Numbered from the stretch's first letter, positions 1 through 8,502 are shown. The stretch is 64,000 nucleotides of DNA from Streptomyces rishiriensis (GCF_030815485.1 NZ_JAUSWV010000002.1:1302001-1366000), one strand, 5' to 3'. The notes: a model not told the origin generated them from the sequence alone. Program-made: numbers and translations.

Positions 1-343
1 CGGTGCCGCCGAGAGCGGCGGCGCACAGGCAGGTGAGCCAGAAGGTGTCACGGTGGCCGGCCCAGCTGAGCGTGCCCACGGGCGGGACGGCGAAGCCGTT
101 CAGGATCAGCCAGCACAGGACGGCCGTGCCCGGGGCCGCGGTGAAGCGGGCGCAGAGACCCAGCAGGGCCGCCAGGAAAGAGAGCGCGGCCAGCGCGAAC
201 CCCGGGCGGTCCGCGCCGACCAGCAGGTTGTGCACCGCCACCAGGACCAGCGCGCTGCCGAAGGCCGTGGCCCACACCAGGGGGGTCGCGACGGGCTGGG
301 GCACGGGCCGGGCGCCGGCTCTGAGGGACACCCACTCGATCAT
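1..343 (-). CDS. Integral membrane protein, cut by the window edge
   Basis: Only the N-terminal 114 codons are inside the window and the gene runs off the left edge. The ATG at 343 opens a frame starting MIEWVSLRAGARP, followed by at least two clear hydrophobic stretches (for example TAFGSALVLVAVHNLLVG and FALAALSFLAALLGL) separated by short polar loops, so it is an inner-membrane protein with several helices. I do not recognise the family. It is divergent from the cobalt transport operon, with about 560 bases between the two start codons. The fragment gives no enzymatic motif and no function is proposed. Confidence 0.6.
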   Translation of the reverse strand, partial: MIEWVSLRAGARPVPQPVATPLVWATAFGSALVLVAVHNLLVGADRPGFALAALSFLAALLGLCARFTAAPGTAVLCWLILNGFAVPPVGTLSWAGHRDTFWLTCLCAAALGGT

Positions 344-701
344 GCTGCACGCTTCCTTCCGGCCCCCGCCCCCGGAACGCCGGCCGCCACGGCGGCGTGG
401 ACCTCGGGACGAATTCTCCCACCGGTCGTCGAGCGCACCCCTGTCGCCCTGTTCCCGCGTCGGCGGCCTGCGCGCGGGCCTCGGCGGCTCGCGCGGACGG
501 CTTCGGCGCGAGATGCGGGATCGCGGTCGCCGTCTGCCGGACGTGCGGGTCGACGACGTCACCGATGGCGGCGGTCGTAGGGTCACGGCATTTCGTCGAG
601 GCAGCCGGAGGCCGCCGTGCGCCGGGGGTGAGCCGTCGTCCGCCGTCTCCGCGCCCCGCATCGGCGCTTGTCAGCGCCTGTGTGTGCGCACTACTGTCAC
701 C
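344..701. other. Intergenic region without a supported gene
   Basis: This stretch between the partial membrane gene and the cobalamin riboswitch has open frames on both strands, but they are Arg/Pro/Ala-rich, have no ribosome-binding site and show no recognisable domain. It should hold the promoters for the divergent membrane gene and for the riboswitch-controlled cbi operon. I could not pick out a convincing -35/-10 pair by eye. Confidence 0.5.
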
Positions 702-862
702 ACGCCTTGGTGAACGGGAAATCCGGTGTGATGCCGGTGCGGCCCTCGCCACTGTGATCGGGAAGTCCGGCTCCGGCCCTCGCGGGCAGCCACTGGGTCC
801 TCGGGACCCGGGAAGGCGGAGTACGGGCGGTGGTACCCGTGAGCCAGGAGACCGGCCAAGGC
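702..862 (+). ncRNA. Cobalamin (B12) riboswitch in front of cbiM
   Basis: The leader shows the conserved succession of the cobalamin riboswitch: an AACGGGAAATCCGGTG block at about 713-728, the GCCACTGTGA block at about 756-765, a GGAAGTCCGG segment, GGGAAGGCGGA near 810, and the B12 box GAGCCAGGAGACCGGCC at 841-857. The cbiM start codon is about 45 bases downstream. In known examples adenosylcobalamin binding represses the downstream gene in cis, by sequestering the ribosome-binding site or by termination. Here the short distance to the ATG suggests translational control, which is an inference. Its place in front of a cobalt importer fits feedback by the cobalt-containing end product. Confidence 0.93.
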
Positions 863-904
863 ACGTCAACCATCCACGAGGTGCTGGAGAGGGTCTGCTC
901 AGCC

Positions 905-1624
905 ATGCACATAGCCGAGGGTTTTCTGCCTCCGGCGCACGCGATCGCCTGGAGCGTCGCATCCGCGCCATTCGTCGTCCACGGAGTACGGTCACTCACC
1001 CGTGAGGTCAAGGAGCATCCCGAGAGCACCCTGCTCCTCGGCGCCTCCGGTGCCTTCACCTTCGTCCTGTCCGCGCTGAAGCTCCCCTCGGTCACCGGGA
1101 GTTGTTCCCACCCCACCGGCACGGGGCTCGGCGCCATCCTGTTCCGGCCGCCGGTCATGGCGGTGCTGGGCACCATCACCCTGCTCTTCCAGGCGCTGTT
1201 GCTCGCCCACGGCGGCCTGACCACGCTCGGCGCCAACGTCTTCTCCATGGCCGTCGTCGGACCCTGGGCCGGTTACGCGGTCTACCGGCTGCTGCGACGG
1301 TTCGACGTGCCGCTGATGGTCACGGTGTTCTTCGGCGCGTTCGTGGCCGACCTGTCCACGTACTGCGTCACCAGCGTGCAGCTGGCGCTCGCCTTCCCGG
1401 ACCCGAGCAGCGGATTCCTGGGCGCGCTGGGCAAGTTCGGCTCCATCTTCGCCGTCACCCAACTCCCGCTGGCGGTCAGCGAGGGGCTCCTGACGGTGTT
1501 CGTGATGCGCCTGCTGACGCAGTCCAGCAAGGGTGAACTGACAAGGCTGGGCGTGCTCGTGACGGGCGGCCGGAAGAGGGCCGGTGCGGGCGCCGACGCC
1601 GAGACCGAGGCGGTGGCCCGGTGA
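905..1624 (+). CDS. cbiM: Cobalt ECF transporter substrate-binding membrane protein CbiM
   Basis: CbiM is the substrate-specific membrane component (S unit) of the CbiMNQO energy-coupling-factor transporter, which takes up Co2+ for cobalamin synthesis. The protein (239 aa) begins [16 protein letters not shown], the hallmark N-terminus whose His2 and N-terminal amine help bind the metal in this family. An upstream in-frame GTG (830) lies inside the riboswitch, so the ATG at 905 is chosen. It has about six hydrophobic helices and the conserved [13 protein letters not shown] segment near residues 60-75. It is first of four tightly linked genes and overlaps cbiN by 4 bp. Nickel-type CbiM homologues exist; the B12 riboswitch argues for cobalt. 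Confidence 0.95.
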   Translation: MHIAEGFLPPAHAIAWSVASAPFVVHGVRSLTREVKEHPESTLLLGASGAFTFVLSALKLPSVTGSCSHPTGTGLGAILFRPPVMAVLGTITLLFQALLLAHGGLTTLGANVFSMAVVGPWAGYAVYRLLRRFDVPLMVTVFFGAFVADLSTYCVTSVQLALAFPDPSSGFLGALGKFGSIFAVTQLPLAVSEGLLTVFVMRLLTQSSKGELTRLGVLVTGGRKRAGAGADAETEAVAR

Positions 1625-2091
1625 GCCGTAACGCGAAGATCAACGCGCTGCTCCTGTTCGTGGTGGCCGCGCTCGCCGTCCTGCCGCTGGCCCTCGGGCT
1701 CGGCGACCACAAGGAGGAGCCGTTCTCGGGCGCCGACGCGGAGGCGGAGACGGCGATCACCGAGATCGAGCCGGACTACGAGCCCTGGTTCTCGCCCCTG
1801 TACGAGCCGCCGTCCGGCGAGATCGAGTCGGCGCTGTTCGCCCTCCAGGCCGCCCTCGGCGCGGGGGTCCTCGCCTACTACTTCGGTCTGCACCGGGGAC
1901 GGCGGCAGGGCGAACTCCGGGCTCTGGCGCAGCAGGACACGGCGGCTTCGACGACCTCGGTCCCCTCGTCGAAGGCCTCGACGTCCTCGCGGAGTACCGA
2001 GAACTCCGAGGACTCCCGAGGCTCCGGAAGCTCCGGAAGCCCTCAGGGCTCCGCGAGCGCGTCCGTGCCGTCCGCTCCCGAACGGACCTGA
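1621..2091 (+). CDS. cbiN: Cobalt transport protein CbiN with extended C-terminus
   Basis: CbiN is the small auxiliary membrane protein that helps CbiM load metal. The N-terminal part fits: a first helix at about residues 7-24, an extracytoplasmic loop with [15 protein letters not shown] and [23 protein letters not shown], and a second helix at about 62-84. The GTG start overlaps the cbiM stop (GTGA). Typical CbiN proteins are about 100 residues; this one has 156 because of a cytoplasmic tail rich in Ser, Thr and Gly (from about residue 95) that looks disordered. The tail has no recognisable motif and may be species-specific. Confidence 0.9.
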   Translation: MSRNAKINALLLFVVAALAVLPLALGLGDHKEEPFSGADAEAETAITEIEPDYEPWFSPLYEPPSGEIESALFALQAALGAGVLAYYFGLHRGRRQGELRALAQQDTAASTTSVPSSKASTSSRSTENSEDSRGSGSSGSPQGSASASVPSAPERT

Positions 2092-2095
2092 GCGG

Positions 2096-2857
2096 GTGCT
2101 GCCGATCGACGCGGCGGCGCACAGCAGCCGCTGGCGCCACCGCCATCCGCTGGACAAGGCCGTACTGGGACTCGGTCTCACCGTGCTCGCCATCTCGCTG
2201 CCGCCCTGGCCCGGCGCGGCCCTGGTCCTGGTGGCGGCTCTCGCCGTCCTGCTGGGACCGGCGGGGGTGCCGGCCCGGCGGTTGTGGCGCGCCTACCGGG
2301 TGCCGCTGGGCTTCTGCGTGACCGGTGCGCTCACCCTGCTCGTCCGGGTCGGCGGCCCGGACCGGTTCGTCGCCCTGGCCGACGGCGGTCCGGTGCGCGC
2401 CGGGGAACTGCTGCTGCGTACCTCGGCCGCCTCCCTCGGTGTCCTGCTCCTCGCGTTCACCACCCCGATGTCCGACCTGCTGCCCCGCCTGGTCAGGGCC
2501 GGGGTACCCGCGCCCGTCGTGGACGTCGCGCTGGTGACGTACCGCATGAGCTTCCTGCTGCTCGACTCCGTGCGCAGGATCCGGGAGGCCCAGGCGGCCC
2601 GGCTCGGGCACACCACCCGCGCCGCGCAGTGGCGTTCGCTGGCCGGACTCGGCGCCACCGCGTTCGTCCGCGCCTTCGACCGGGCGGCGCGGCTCCAGGA
2701 CGGGCTCGCCGGACGCGGCTACGACGGGACCCTGCGCGTCCTGGTGCCCGAGGCCCGGTTCTCCGTCCGCTTCGCTGCCGCCAGTGCCGCCCTCTTCGCG
2801 GCCCTGGTCGCCCTGACCTTCGTACTGCGCTCCGTACTGGAAAGGCCGCTGTCATGA
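2096..2857 (+). CDS. cbiQ: Cobalt ECF transporter transmembrane protein CbiQ (T component)
   Basis: CbiQ is the T component that couples the CbiO ATPases to CbiM. The 253-residue product has an N-terminal soluble stretch, then hydrophobic helices (about 25-60, 75-95, 105-125 and a last one near 225-245). It also has the two coupling-helix signatures with the Ala-Arg-Gly type motif of the family: EAQAARLG near residue 165 and DRAARLQDGLAGRGY near 190-204. The GTG start is 4 bases after the cbiN stop, and the gene overlaps cbiO by 4 bp (ATGA), so translational coupling is likely. Confidence 0.93.
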   Translation: MLPIDAAAHSSRWRHRHPLDKAVLGLGLTVLAISLPPWPGAALVLVAALAVLLGPAGVPARRLWRAYRVPLGFCVTGALTLLVRVGGPDRFVALADGGPVRAGELLLRTSAASLGVLLLAFTTPMSDLLPRLVRAGVPAPVVDVALVTYRMSFLLLDSVRRIREAQAARLGHTTRAAQWRSLAGLGATAFVRAFDRAARLQDGLAGRGYDGTLRVLVPEARFSVRFAAASAALFAALVALTFVLRSVLERPLS

Positions 2858-3732
2858 GCGAGCCCGCACTGCTCTCCCTGCGGGGGGTCTCCTTCGCCTA
2901 CGAGGACGGCCCGGCCGTGCTCAGCGGCCTGGACTTCGAGGTCCGCGCGGGGCGTGCGCTCGCCCTGCTGGGCCGCAACGGCAGCGGCAAGACCACGCTG
3001 ATGCGGTTGCTGAGCGGCGGACTGCGACCGGGCGAGGGCGAGTTGAGGGTCGAGGGACGCCCGGTGAGGTACGACCGCAAGGGGCTGACCCGGCTGCGCA
3101 CGACCGTGCAGCTGGTGGTCCAGGACCCGGACGACCAGCTGTTCGCCGCGTCCGTCGCCCAGGACGTGTCGTTCGGACCGCTGAACCTCGGCCTGTCCGA
3201 CACGGAGGTACGCGCCCGGATCGAGGAGGCCCTCGCCGCCCTGGACATCACCGCCCTGGCCGACCGGCCCACCCACCTGCTCTCCTACGGGCAGCGCAAG
3301 CGCACCGCGATCGCCGGCGCCGTCGCGATGCGGCCCCGGGTGCTGATCCTCGACGAACCGACCGCCGGACTCGACCCCGACGGCCAGGAACGGCTGCTCG
3401 GGATCCTCGGCCGACTGCGCGAGGCGGGCACGACCGTGGTCATGGCCACCCATGACGTCGACCTGGCCCTGCGCTGGGCCGACGACGCGACCCTGCTCAC
3501 CCCGTCCGGCGCGCGCACCGGACCCGCCGCCTCGGCACTCGCCCGCACGGACCTCCTGCGGCAGGCGGGCCTGCGGCTGCCCTGGGGGGTCGCCGCCGCC
3601 CGACTGCTGCACGCCCAGGGACTGTTGGCCGACCCCTCGACAGGTCCGCGCACCGCCGAGGAGCTGGCCGCGCTGGCCGGCACGCCCGAAGGACGCGAAC
3701 CGGCCGGCGCCGGTGGCGAGGGCGGCCCCTGA
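2854..3732 (+). CDS. cbiO: Cobalt ECF transporter ATP-binding protein CbiO
   Basis: This is the ABC ATPase that powers the CbiMNQO importer. All motifs are present in 292 aa: Walker A GRNGSGKTT (residues 40-48), Q-loop VVQDPDDQLF (Q90), a signature variant LSYGQRKR (143-150; Tyr in place of the second Gly-side Ser), Walker B VLILDEPT (163-170) and the H-loop ATHD (H190). The ATG is inside the end of cbiQ (ATGA). A much longer open frame upstream is only read-through opposite cbiQ. The tail after residue 230 is Ala-rich and less conserved. It is the last gene of the riboswitch-controlled operon. Confidence 0.95.
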   Translation: MSEPALLSLRGVSFAYEDGPAVLSGLDFEVRAGRALALLGRNGSGKTTLMRLLSGGLRPGEGELRVEGRPVRYDRKGLTRLRTTVQLVVQDPDDQLFAASVAQDVSFGPLNLGLSDTEVRARIEEALAALDITALADRPTHLLSYGQRKRTAIAGAVAMRPRVLILDEPTAGLDPDGQERLLGILGRLREAGTTVVMATHDVDLALRWADDATLLTPSGARTGPAASALARTDLLRQAGLRLPWGVAAARLLHAQGLLADPSTGPRTAEELAALAGTPEGREPAGAGGEGGP

Positions 3733-3849
3733 CCGAGCGCATACGGTCGTCGCCCGGGGGCCGCCCAGCGGGACGCCTCTCGGGGCGCGTACCTCGACCT
3801 TGCCCGCCGTGGGCGCCTGTCGTTCCTGCGGCTCCGACCCATGAATGGA

Positions 3850-3860
3850 TTGATAATCAA
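3850..3860. promoter_or_regulatory. Palindrome TTGAT-A-ATCAA just upstream of the ahpD-like gene
   Basis: An 11-base perfect palindrome ends 2 bases before the ATG at 3863. It is an AT-rich island in a very GC-rich region, which makes chance less likely. No Shine-Dalgarno sequence is visible between it and the ATG. It may be an operator or part of a -10 element of a nearly leaderless promoter; this is inference. Confidence 0.35.
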
Positions 3861-3862
3861 CT

Positions 3863-4312
3863 ATGTCTCGACGGATCTTCATCGACAAGCAGAGCCCCAA
3901 GGCCTACCACGCGCTGGTCCAGACGTCCGAGGCGGTACGGGCGACCGCCGCCGACGCCGGTCTGGAGCGCACCGTCGTGGAACTGCTCAACCTGCGCGTC
4001 TCGCAGCTCAACGGCTGCGCGTCCTGCCTCGACGTGCACACCAGGGCCGCTCTGCGCGCGGGTGAGGACACCCGGCGACTGGGTGTCCTCGCGGCCTGGC
4101 GGGACACCGAACTCTTCAGCCCCCTGGAGCGCGCGGCCCTGGCGCTGGCCGAGGCGACCACCGTGCTGTCCGACGCCGGCGCGCAGGAGGCCGCTTACGC
4201 CGACGCCCTGGAGGTTCTCACCGAGGACCAGATCTCGGCGGTGATCTGGGTGGCGGTCACCATCAACGCCTTCAACCGGGTGTCCATCCTCAGCAAGCAC
4301 CCGGTCCACTAG
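3863..4312 (+). CDS. Carboxymuconolactone decarboxylase / AhpD-like protein
   Basis: A 149-residue protein of the CMD/AhpD superfamily. It carries the peroxidatic-type motif CASCLDVH (C52, C55, H59), as in alkylhydroperoxidase AhpD proteins, within the helical CMD domain (about residues 15-110), so a thiol-dependent antioxidant role is likely. The ATG is chosen because the frame begins there and the family N-terminus matches; no clear ribosome-binding site precedes it. Neighbours are the cbi operon (same strand, 130 bases upstream) and a methyltransferase fusion, neither functionally linked. The specific physiological substrate cannot be told from sequence. Confidence 0.88.
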   Translation: MSRRIFIDKQSPKAYHALVQTSEAVRATAADAGLERTVVELLNLRVSQLNGCASCLDVHTRAALRAGEDTRRLGVLAAWRDTELFSPLERAALALAEATTVLSDAGAQEAAYADALEVLTEDQISAVIWVAVTINAFNRVSILSKHPVH

Positions 4313-4451
4313 CGCCTGCCACCAGGGATTCTCGCTCCCGCGGGCGCCGGTCCCCCGACGCACCGTTCGCGCGCGGCGGTTGCCCGGCACCGGACCCGGT
4401 AAGAATCGACTGGCCCGGTGAGTACCGCCCCTCTGCCCTGGAGGACCGCCC

Positions 4452-5654
4452 ATGCCCCGTCCCGTCGCTCCCGACGGCCCGGAGTCCGTCAACGCCGCCG
4501 CCTGGCAGGCGTACGCCGCGCATCACCTGCGGCGCGGCACGGTACTGGCGGAGGCGGAGCGGATCGACTGGGGGTTCCCGGGCGCGGGGCCGGACGAGGC
4601 CTTCCTCGGGGAACTGAGGGGCCGGCGCGTTCTGGACCTGGGCTGCGGTCCGGCCCGGCACGCCGCCCGGCTGGTCCGCGCGCACGGGGCCACCGTCGAC
4701 GCGGTCGATCTCGCGCCGGGCCAGATCGAGCGGGCCCGGGCCCGGTACGGCTCGCTGCCCGGGCTGCGGCTGCTCCACGCCGACGCCGTGGAACACCTGC
4801 GCACCGCGCGGCCGTACGACGTGATCTACTCCGTCAACGCCGTCCCGTACATCGACCCACAGCGGCTTTTTCCCGCCCTGGCGACCGCGCTCGCGCCCGG
4901 CGGAACGCTCTGCTTCTCCGTGCTGCACACCAACTCCTCGGGCGAAGGCCCCACTTCGGCGTGGGTGGCGCGGCCGGAGACCCTGCGGTTCGCGGGCGGC
5001 GGCGAGACGACGGTCCGGATGTGGGTGCCCCCCGCCGAGACGTGGGAGGAACTGATCGCCGCACACGGGCTGTACGTGGCGGACGTGGTGCCGGTGACCT
5101 CGCCCGACCCCGCGAACCCCGCCGCCTATCGCGTCTACCGGGCCCGCCGTCCGTCGCGCGTCTCCGCCCGCCCCCGCACCGGCCTTCCGCCCGTCGCGCA
5201 CGCGGCGCTCGGCGTCGGCGCCATCCTGCACGGGCCCCGGGGACTGCTGCTGGGCCGTCACCGCCGGGGAACCTGGGAGCTGCCCGGCGGCACGGTGGAA
5301 CCCGGGGAGTCCCTCCGGGAGACGGTGGTGCGGGAGCTGCGCGAGGAGACCGGGCTGCGGGCGGACCCGTCGAAGGTACGCCTGCTGGGCACCCTGCTCG
5401 ACCGGGTCGGGGGTGTCGTGCGGATGACCGTCGGCGCCGTCGTCACCGACTGGGAGGGCGAGCCGGCGGACCAGCCCGGCGAGAGCGTCGGCGACTGGCG
5501 CTGGTACGCCCTGGACCATCTGCCGCCGTCCCTGTTCGTGTGCAGCGCCCAGTCCCTCACCGCCTGGCGTCCGGACCTGCCGATCGATCACGCCCCGGCC
5601 CATTTCACCCCGTTCGCGCCGCACGACGGCCGGCGGCCCCGCGATGGCGACTGA
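4452..5654 (+). CDS. SAM-dependent methyltransferase fused to a NUDIX hydrolase
   Basis: A 400-residue two-domain protein. Residues about 20-205 form a class I methyltransferase: motif [16 protein letters not shown] (about 60-74), an acidic post-I residue in AVDLAPGQ, and a [12 protein letters not shown] strand near 150. Residues about 235-375 form a NUDIX domain with a complete NUDIX box, [21 protein letters not shown], followed by TGL. The fusion implies that a nucleotide or nucleotide-like compound is both methylated and hydrolysed, or that the NUDIX half clears a by-product. That coupling is inference and no substrate is assigned. The ATG at 4452 sits 7 bases after a GGAGGA-like sequence. 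Confidence 0.85.
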   Translation: MPRPVAPDGPESVNAAAWQAYAAHHLRRGTVLAEAERIDWGFPGAGPDEAFLGELRGRRVLDLGCGPARHAARLVRAHGATVDAVDLAPGQIERARARYGSLPGLRLLHADAVEHLRTARPYDVIYSVNAVPYIDPQRLFPALATALAPGGTLCFSVLHTNSSGEGPTSAWVARPETLRFAGGGETTVRMWVPPAETWEELIAAHGLYVADVVPVTSPDPANPAAYRVYRARRPSRVSARPRTGLPPVAHAALGVGAILHGPRGLLLGRHRRGTWELPGGTVEPGESLRETVVRELREETGLRADPSKVRLLGTLLDRVGGVVRMTVGAVVTDWEGEPADQPGESVGDWRWYALDHLPPSLFVCSAQSLTAWRPDLPIDHAPAHFTPFAPHDGRRPRDGD

Positions 5655-5683
5655 CCCCGCCGCGTCCCCCCTCGACCGCAACC

Positions 5684-5719
5684 GTTTCCGCGTCCGTTTC
5701 CGCGTCCGTTTCCGCGTCC
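5684..5719 (+). repeat. Three exact tandem copies of a 12-base unit
   Basis: GTTTCCGCGTCC is repeated three times without mismatch in the gap between the methyltransferase-NUDIX gene and the next secreted protein gene. The unit contains no dyad and there is no spacer, so it is a small microsatellite-like repeat and not a CRISPR or operator array. Copy number may vary among strains. Confidence 0.85.
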
Positions 5720-5898
5720 GACCCGTCTCCCGGCCGAACGAGTAGCACAACGGCTCGGGCGGCGCGGCCGAACGGCGGTGCAAGCCACTCGGAATCGTGC
5801 CTTTCCTCACCCGTTCCCGTGGTCTTCCCGCCCACCCCCCTGGCGGGAGTTCCCGCAGGTCATGAGAAAGTTGCGGCCCAAACTACCCAGGGGGGTCT

Positions 5899-7128
5899 GT
5901 GACGCGACATCAGAAGCGGTTCGGGGTGGGCAGAAAGTCGGTGACACTGCTCGTCGCGCTCGGCACGGTGGCCGGGGCGGCGCTCGCGGGGGCGGCCTCG
6001 GCCGACGCCGCGACCTGGACCACCGTGGCGGCGGGCGTGGCGTACCGGCAGTACGACCTGTCGGCGACCGCCGGAACGACGCATGTGCACGTGCTCAGCG
6101 TCGATCTCACCAACACCCATGTGCGCCTCGGGCTGCTGTACCCGGGGGCGGTCGCCTCGCGCGCGGCGGTCTCCTCGCTGGCGAACAGCCAGAAGGCCGT
6201 GGCCGGCATCAACGGTGACTTCTTCAACATCAGCGAGACGCAGCACCCGGGCGTCGCGGCGACCGGGGCGAGCGTGGGGCCGGCGGTCGTGAACGGGAAG
6301 GCGCTCAAGGGCGCGGTCCCGAACGGGCAGCGGTTCGGGCCCGCGCTGCCGCCGGGCACGAACACCAGGGCCGTGGTCGGTGTCGGCACCGACGGCAGGG
6401 CCCGGGTGGACAGCCTGTCCCTGAACGGTACGGTCAGCGTCCTCGGACGGCGGCTGCCGTTGGGCGGCGTCAACCAGTACGCGCTGGCGCAGAACTCCAT
6501 CGGCGCGTACACCTCGGACTGGGGCAGCGTCTCGCGCAAGCGGGCCACCTGCGGCACGGACACCGAACGGGCCGCCGCGTGCAGCACCAGCACCTATGAG
6601 GTGACGGTGCGCAAGGGCCGGGTCGTGTCGACGTCGACCGCACCCGGCAGCGGCACCATCACGGCCGGCACCACGGTCCTCGTCGGGCGGGAAGCGGGCG
6701 CGGCGCGCCTGAAGAAGCTCGTCAAGGGACAGCCGGTGGCGGTGCGCTACGGGCTGACGGCCGTGTCGAAGTCCGCGTACAGCTTCGCCGTGGGCGGCTA
6801 CCCGATCCTGTCCGGCGCCCAGCCGCTGTCCGGCCTGGACAAGTCCGTCTCGGCGGTGCGTACGGCCGTGGGCATCGGCAACGGCGGGAAGCGGGTGTAT
6901 CTGTTCGCGCTGGACGGAGCCACCGCGTACCGCAGGGGCCTGACCATCGCCGAGGTCGCCGGCGCCCTGAAGAGCCTCGGCGCGACCGAGGGCTTCAGCC
7001 TGGACGGCGGCGGCTCGTCGACCCTGGTGGCCCGTCCCGCGGGCTCCACCAAGGTGACGGTCCGCAACCACCCGTCCGACGGGTACGAGCGCCCGGTGTC
7101 GAACGGCATCGGCGTCTTCACCAAGTAG
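5899..7128 (+). CDS. Secreted phosphodiester glycosidase family protein
   Basis: A 409-residue exported protein. The N-terminus has a basic region (RHQKRFGVGRK), a hydrophobic core and an ASADA cleavage site near residue 38. The rest matches the NAGPA/phosphodiester glycosidase (DUF2233) fold: GINGDFFN at about residue 106, the central LALDG/ATAYRRGLTIAEVA region, and the C-terminal DGGGSSTLV motif near residue 370. Members hydrolyse sugar-1-phosphodiester or similar linkages of cell-surface glycans; the substrate here is unknown. The GTG start at 5899 is preceded by a G-rich stretch that can serve as ribosome-binding site. It is probably monocistronic, with a large hairpin just downstream. 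Confidence 0.85.
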   Translation: MTRHQKRFGVGRKSVTLLVALGTVAGAALAGAASADAATWTTVAAGVAYRQYDLSATAGTTHVHVLSVDLTNTHVRLGLLYPGAVASRAAVSSLANSQKAVAGINGDFFNISETQHPGVAATGASVGPAVVNGKALKGAVPNGQRFGPALPPGTNTRAVVGVGTDGRARVDSLSLNGTVSVLGRRLPLGGVNQYALAQNSIGAYTSDWGSVSRKRATCGTDTERAAACSTSTYEVTVRKGRVVSTSTAPGSGTITAGTTVLVGREAGAARLKKLVKGQPVAVRYGLTAVSKSAYSFAVGGYPILSGAQPLSGLDKSVSAVRTAVGIGNGGKRVYLFALDGATAYRRGLTIAEVAGALKSLGATEGFSLDGGGSSTLVARPAGSTKVTVRNHPSDGYERPVSNGIGVFTK

Positions 7129-7150
7129 TCGCCCGGTCAGGGCGGCACCC

Positions 7151-7207
7151 CAGCGGCCTCACGGTCGAAGGCTGCCGACGATGTCGGCCGTCGCCGTGAG
7201 GCCGCTG
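7151..7207. terminator. Long hairpin with 14-bp perfect arms between convergent genes
   Basis: CAGCGGCCTCACGG (7151-7164) is perfectly complementary to 7194-7207. The loop holds a second perfect 6-bp hairpin (GCCGAC-gat-GTCGGC, 7174-7188). It lies 23 bases after the glycosidase stop and overlaps the last codons and stop of the small membrane protein gene on the other strand. It likely works as a bidirectional terminator; no T-tract follows, as is common in Streptomyces. Confidence 0.65.
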
Positions 7208-7353
7208 TGGATCGTGGGGGCGAGGCCGGTGCCGGCCAGGAGGAACCCGAGCAGCAGGCAGACCAGTCCGTGCGAGACCTTCAACCCGCCGCTGCGCATG
7301 AAGATCACCGCCAGGACCAACAGCAACAGCACCGCGGAAATCGAAATGGCCAC
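7159..7353 (-). CDS. Small two-helix membrane protein
   Basis: A 64-residue protein made almost entirely of two transmembrane segments (about residues 2-19 and 29-48) joined by MRSGGLKVSHG, with a short polar C-terminus. The start is taken as the GTG at 7353 because GGAGGAGG lies 6 bases upstream of it. The in-frame TTG two codons earlier sits only one base after that site. I recognise it as a type of small conserved Streptomyces membrane protein but know of no function. Its last codons form one arm of the 14-bp inverted repeat at 7151-7207. Confidence 0.75.
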   Translation of the reverse strand: MAISISAVLLLLVLAVIFMRSGGLKVSHGLVCLLLGFLLAGTGLAPTIHSGLTATADIVGSLRP

Positions 7354-7470
7354 CGTCAACCTCCTCCGAAACGTCCGCTTTCACAGTATTCGGCGGCAAG
7401 TGTGACGTAACGTGGAGTTAGTCCGTGCGGCTGACCTGTCCGCCGAACGAGTGGTGTCAGACGGGTGCCG

Positions 7471-8331
7471 CTACACCACCCCGCGGGCGTCGAGGAAGGC
7501 CTCCAAGCCCGCCAGGTCATCCGTGTTGAGGTAGTCGACGCCGGCGGCGAGGAGTTCGGCCCACAGCGCGTCCCGGGCGGGGCCCGCGAGATCGGGCGTG
7601 GCCCAGAACCGCACCTGCTGCCCGCGCGCGTGGGCCGTGCCGACGATCCTCCGCAGCTTCTGCCGCTCCGGCTCGGGGAAGGCTCCGACGCCGAGCCAGG
7701 TGAAGTTGAGCGTCCAGTTGTCGCTGATCAGCGAGGCGAACGAGGAGGCGGAGGTGCCGAGGTCGGCCAGTCGGCCGTCGTAGAAGGCCCGGCGGACGGT
7801 CTGTGCCTCCATCGGCGTACGGGCCGCGCGGTCACCGGAGACGACGGCGGTCACCGGTCCGGGGTGGACGCGACCGTGCGCATAGGTGGTGAACAGGCCC
7901 TTGTACCGCTCGAGTCGCCGGGCGAGTTCGAGATACGTCGAGGAGCCCTCGGTCTTGATGTCGATGAGCAGCTGGAAGGGCTTTTGGTGCCCCCGGTACA
8001 CCGAGCCGTGGCCGGCTTTCACGCGGGCGGCGAGCGGGGCGAGGTAGAGCGACTCCAGGGTGCGGGTGGGATCGAGCCGGTCCGCCGAGTGGGCGACGAG
8101 CAGCCGACCGTCCACCAGGAAGATGTCGGCCTCGACGCTGCCGAAGCGGTGGTCGAGGGCGTCGAGGAGGGGACGGGGATGCTCGTAGTCGTTGTGGGCG
8201 TGAGCGCGCCACAGCGGGCGGGGGCCGTGCTTCCGACCACTGGCGAACGCGCTGCCGACGGGCGGGGCGAGCACCGCGGCGGCGGTGGCGCCGAGGCCGG
8301 TGAGGACTCTGCGGCGGGTGACGAGGGACAT
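7471..8331 (-). CDS. Secreted glycerophosphodiester phosphodiesterase / PI-PLC-like protein
   Basis: A 286-residue exported phosphodiesterase. It has a Tat-type signal (TRRRVLTGLGA, residues 5-15, then a hydrophobic stretch ending near ASA/SG at about 32). It also has TIM-barrel catalytic signatures: HAHNDYEH (H44, H46), VEADIFLVDG (E67, D69) and LLVAHSA (H81), the two-His pattern of the GDPD/PI-PLC superfamily. Such proteins cleave phosphodiesters of glycerophospholipids or teichoic acid-type polymers; the substrate is not determined here. The ATG at 8331 has GGGAGGAAC just upstream, so the longer frame starting at 8403 is rejected. Confidence 0.87.
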   Translation of the reverse strand: MSLVTRRRVLTGLGATAAAVLAPPVGSAFASGRKHGPRPLWRAHAHNDYEHPRPLLDALDHRFGSVEADIFLVDGRLLVAHSADRLDPTRTLESLYLAPLAARVKAGHGSVYRGHQKPFQLLIDIKTEGSSTYLELARRLERYKGLFTTYAHGRVHPGPVTAVVSGDRAARTPMEAQTVRRAFYDGRLADLGTSASSFASLISDNWTLNFTWLGVGAFPEPERQKLRRIVGTAHARGQQVRFWATPDLAGPARDALWAELLAAGVDYLNTDDLAGLEAFLDARGVV

Positions 8332-8463
8332 GTCGTTCCTCCCTGTGGGGCGGGCCGGGACCACTGGGAGTATCAGGCCGCGGACGGACCAACGGACCTT
8401 CACGTGCCAGGAGTTGGCCGGACCGCCGTCGCTTGTTCACTCCTTCCGGCCAGGAACACGAAA

Positions 8464-8489
8464 AAGCCCGCCCCGGGCGGGGCGGGCTT
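8464..8489 (-). terminator. Intrinsic terminator of the acyl-CoA dehydrogenase operon
   Basis: A perfect 11-bp stem (AAGCCCGCCCC pairing with GGGGCGGGCTT) with a 4-base loop. Read on the minus strand it is followed by a T5 run (the A5 at 8461-8465). It lies 14 bases past the stop of the last gene of the minus-strand acyl-CoA dehydrogenase operon, and also faces the start of the phosphodiesterase transcript. Confidence 0.85.
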
Positions 8490-8502
8490 CAGCGGGTGAC
8501 GG

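Noticed and set aside
5684..5719. CRISPR-like array
   Set aside because: Three 12-base units with no spacers; too short and contiguous.
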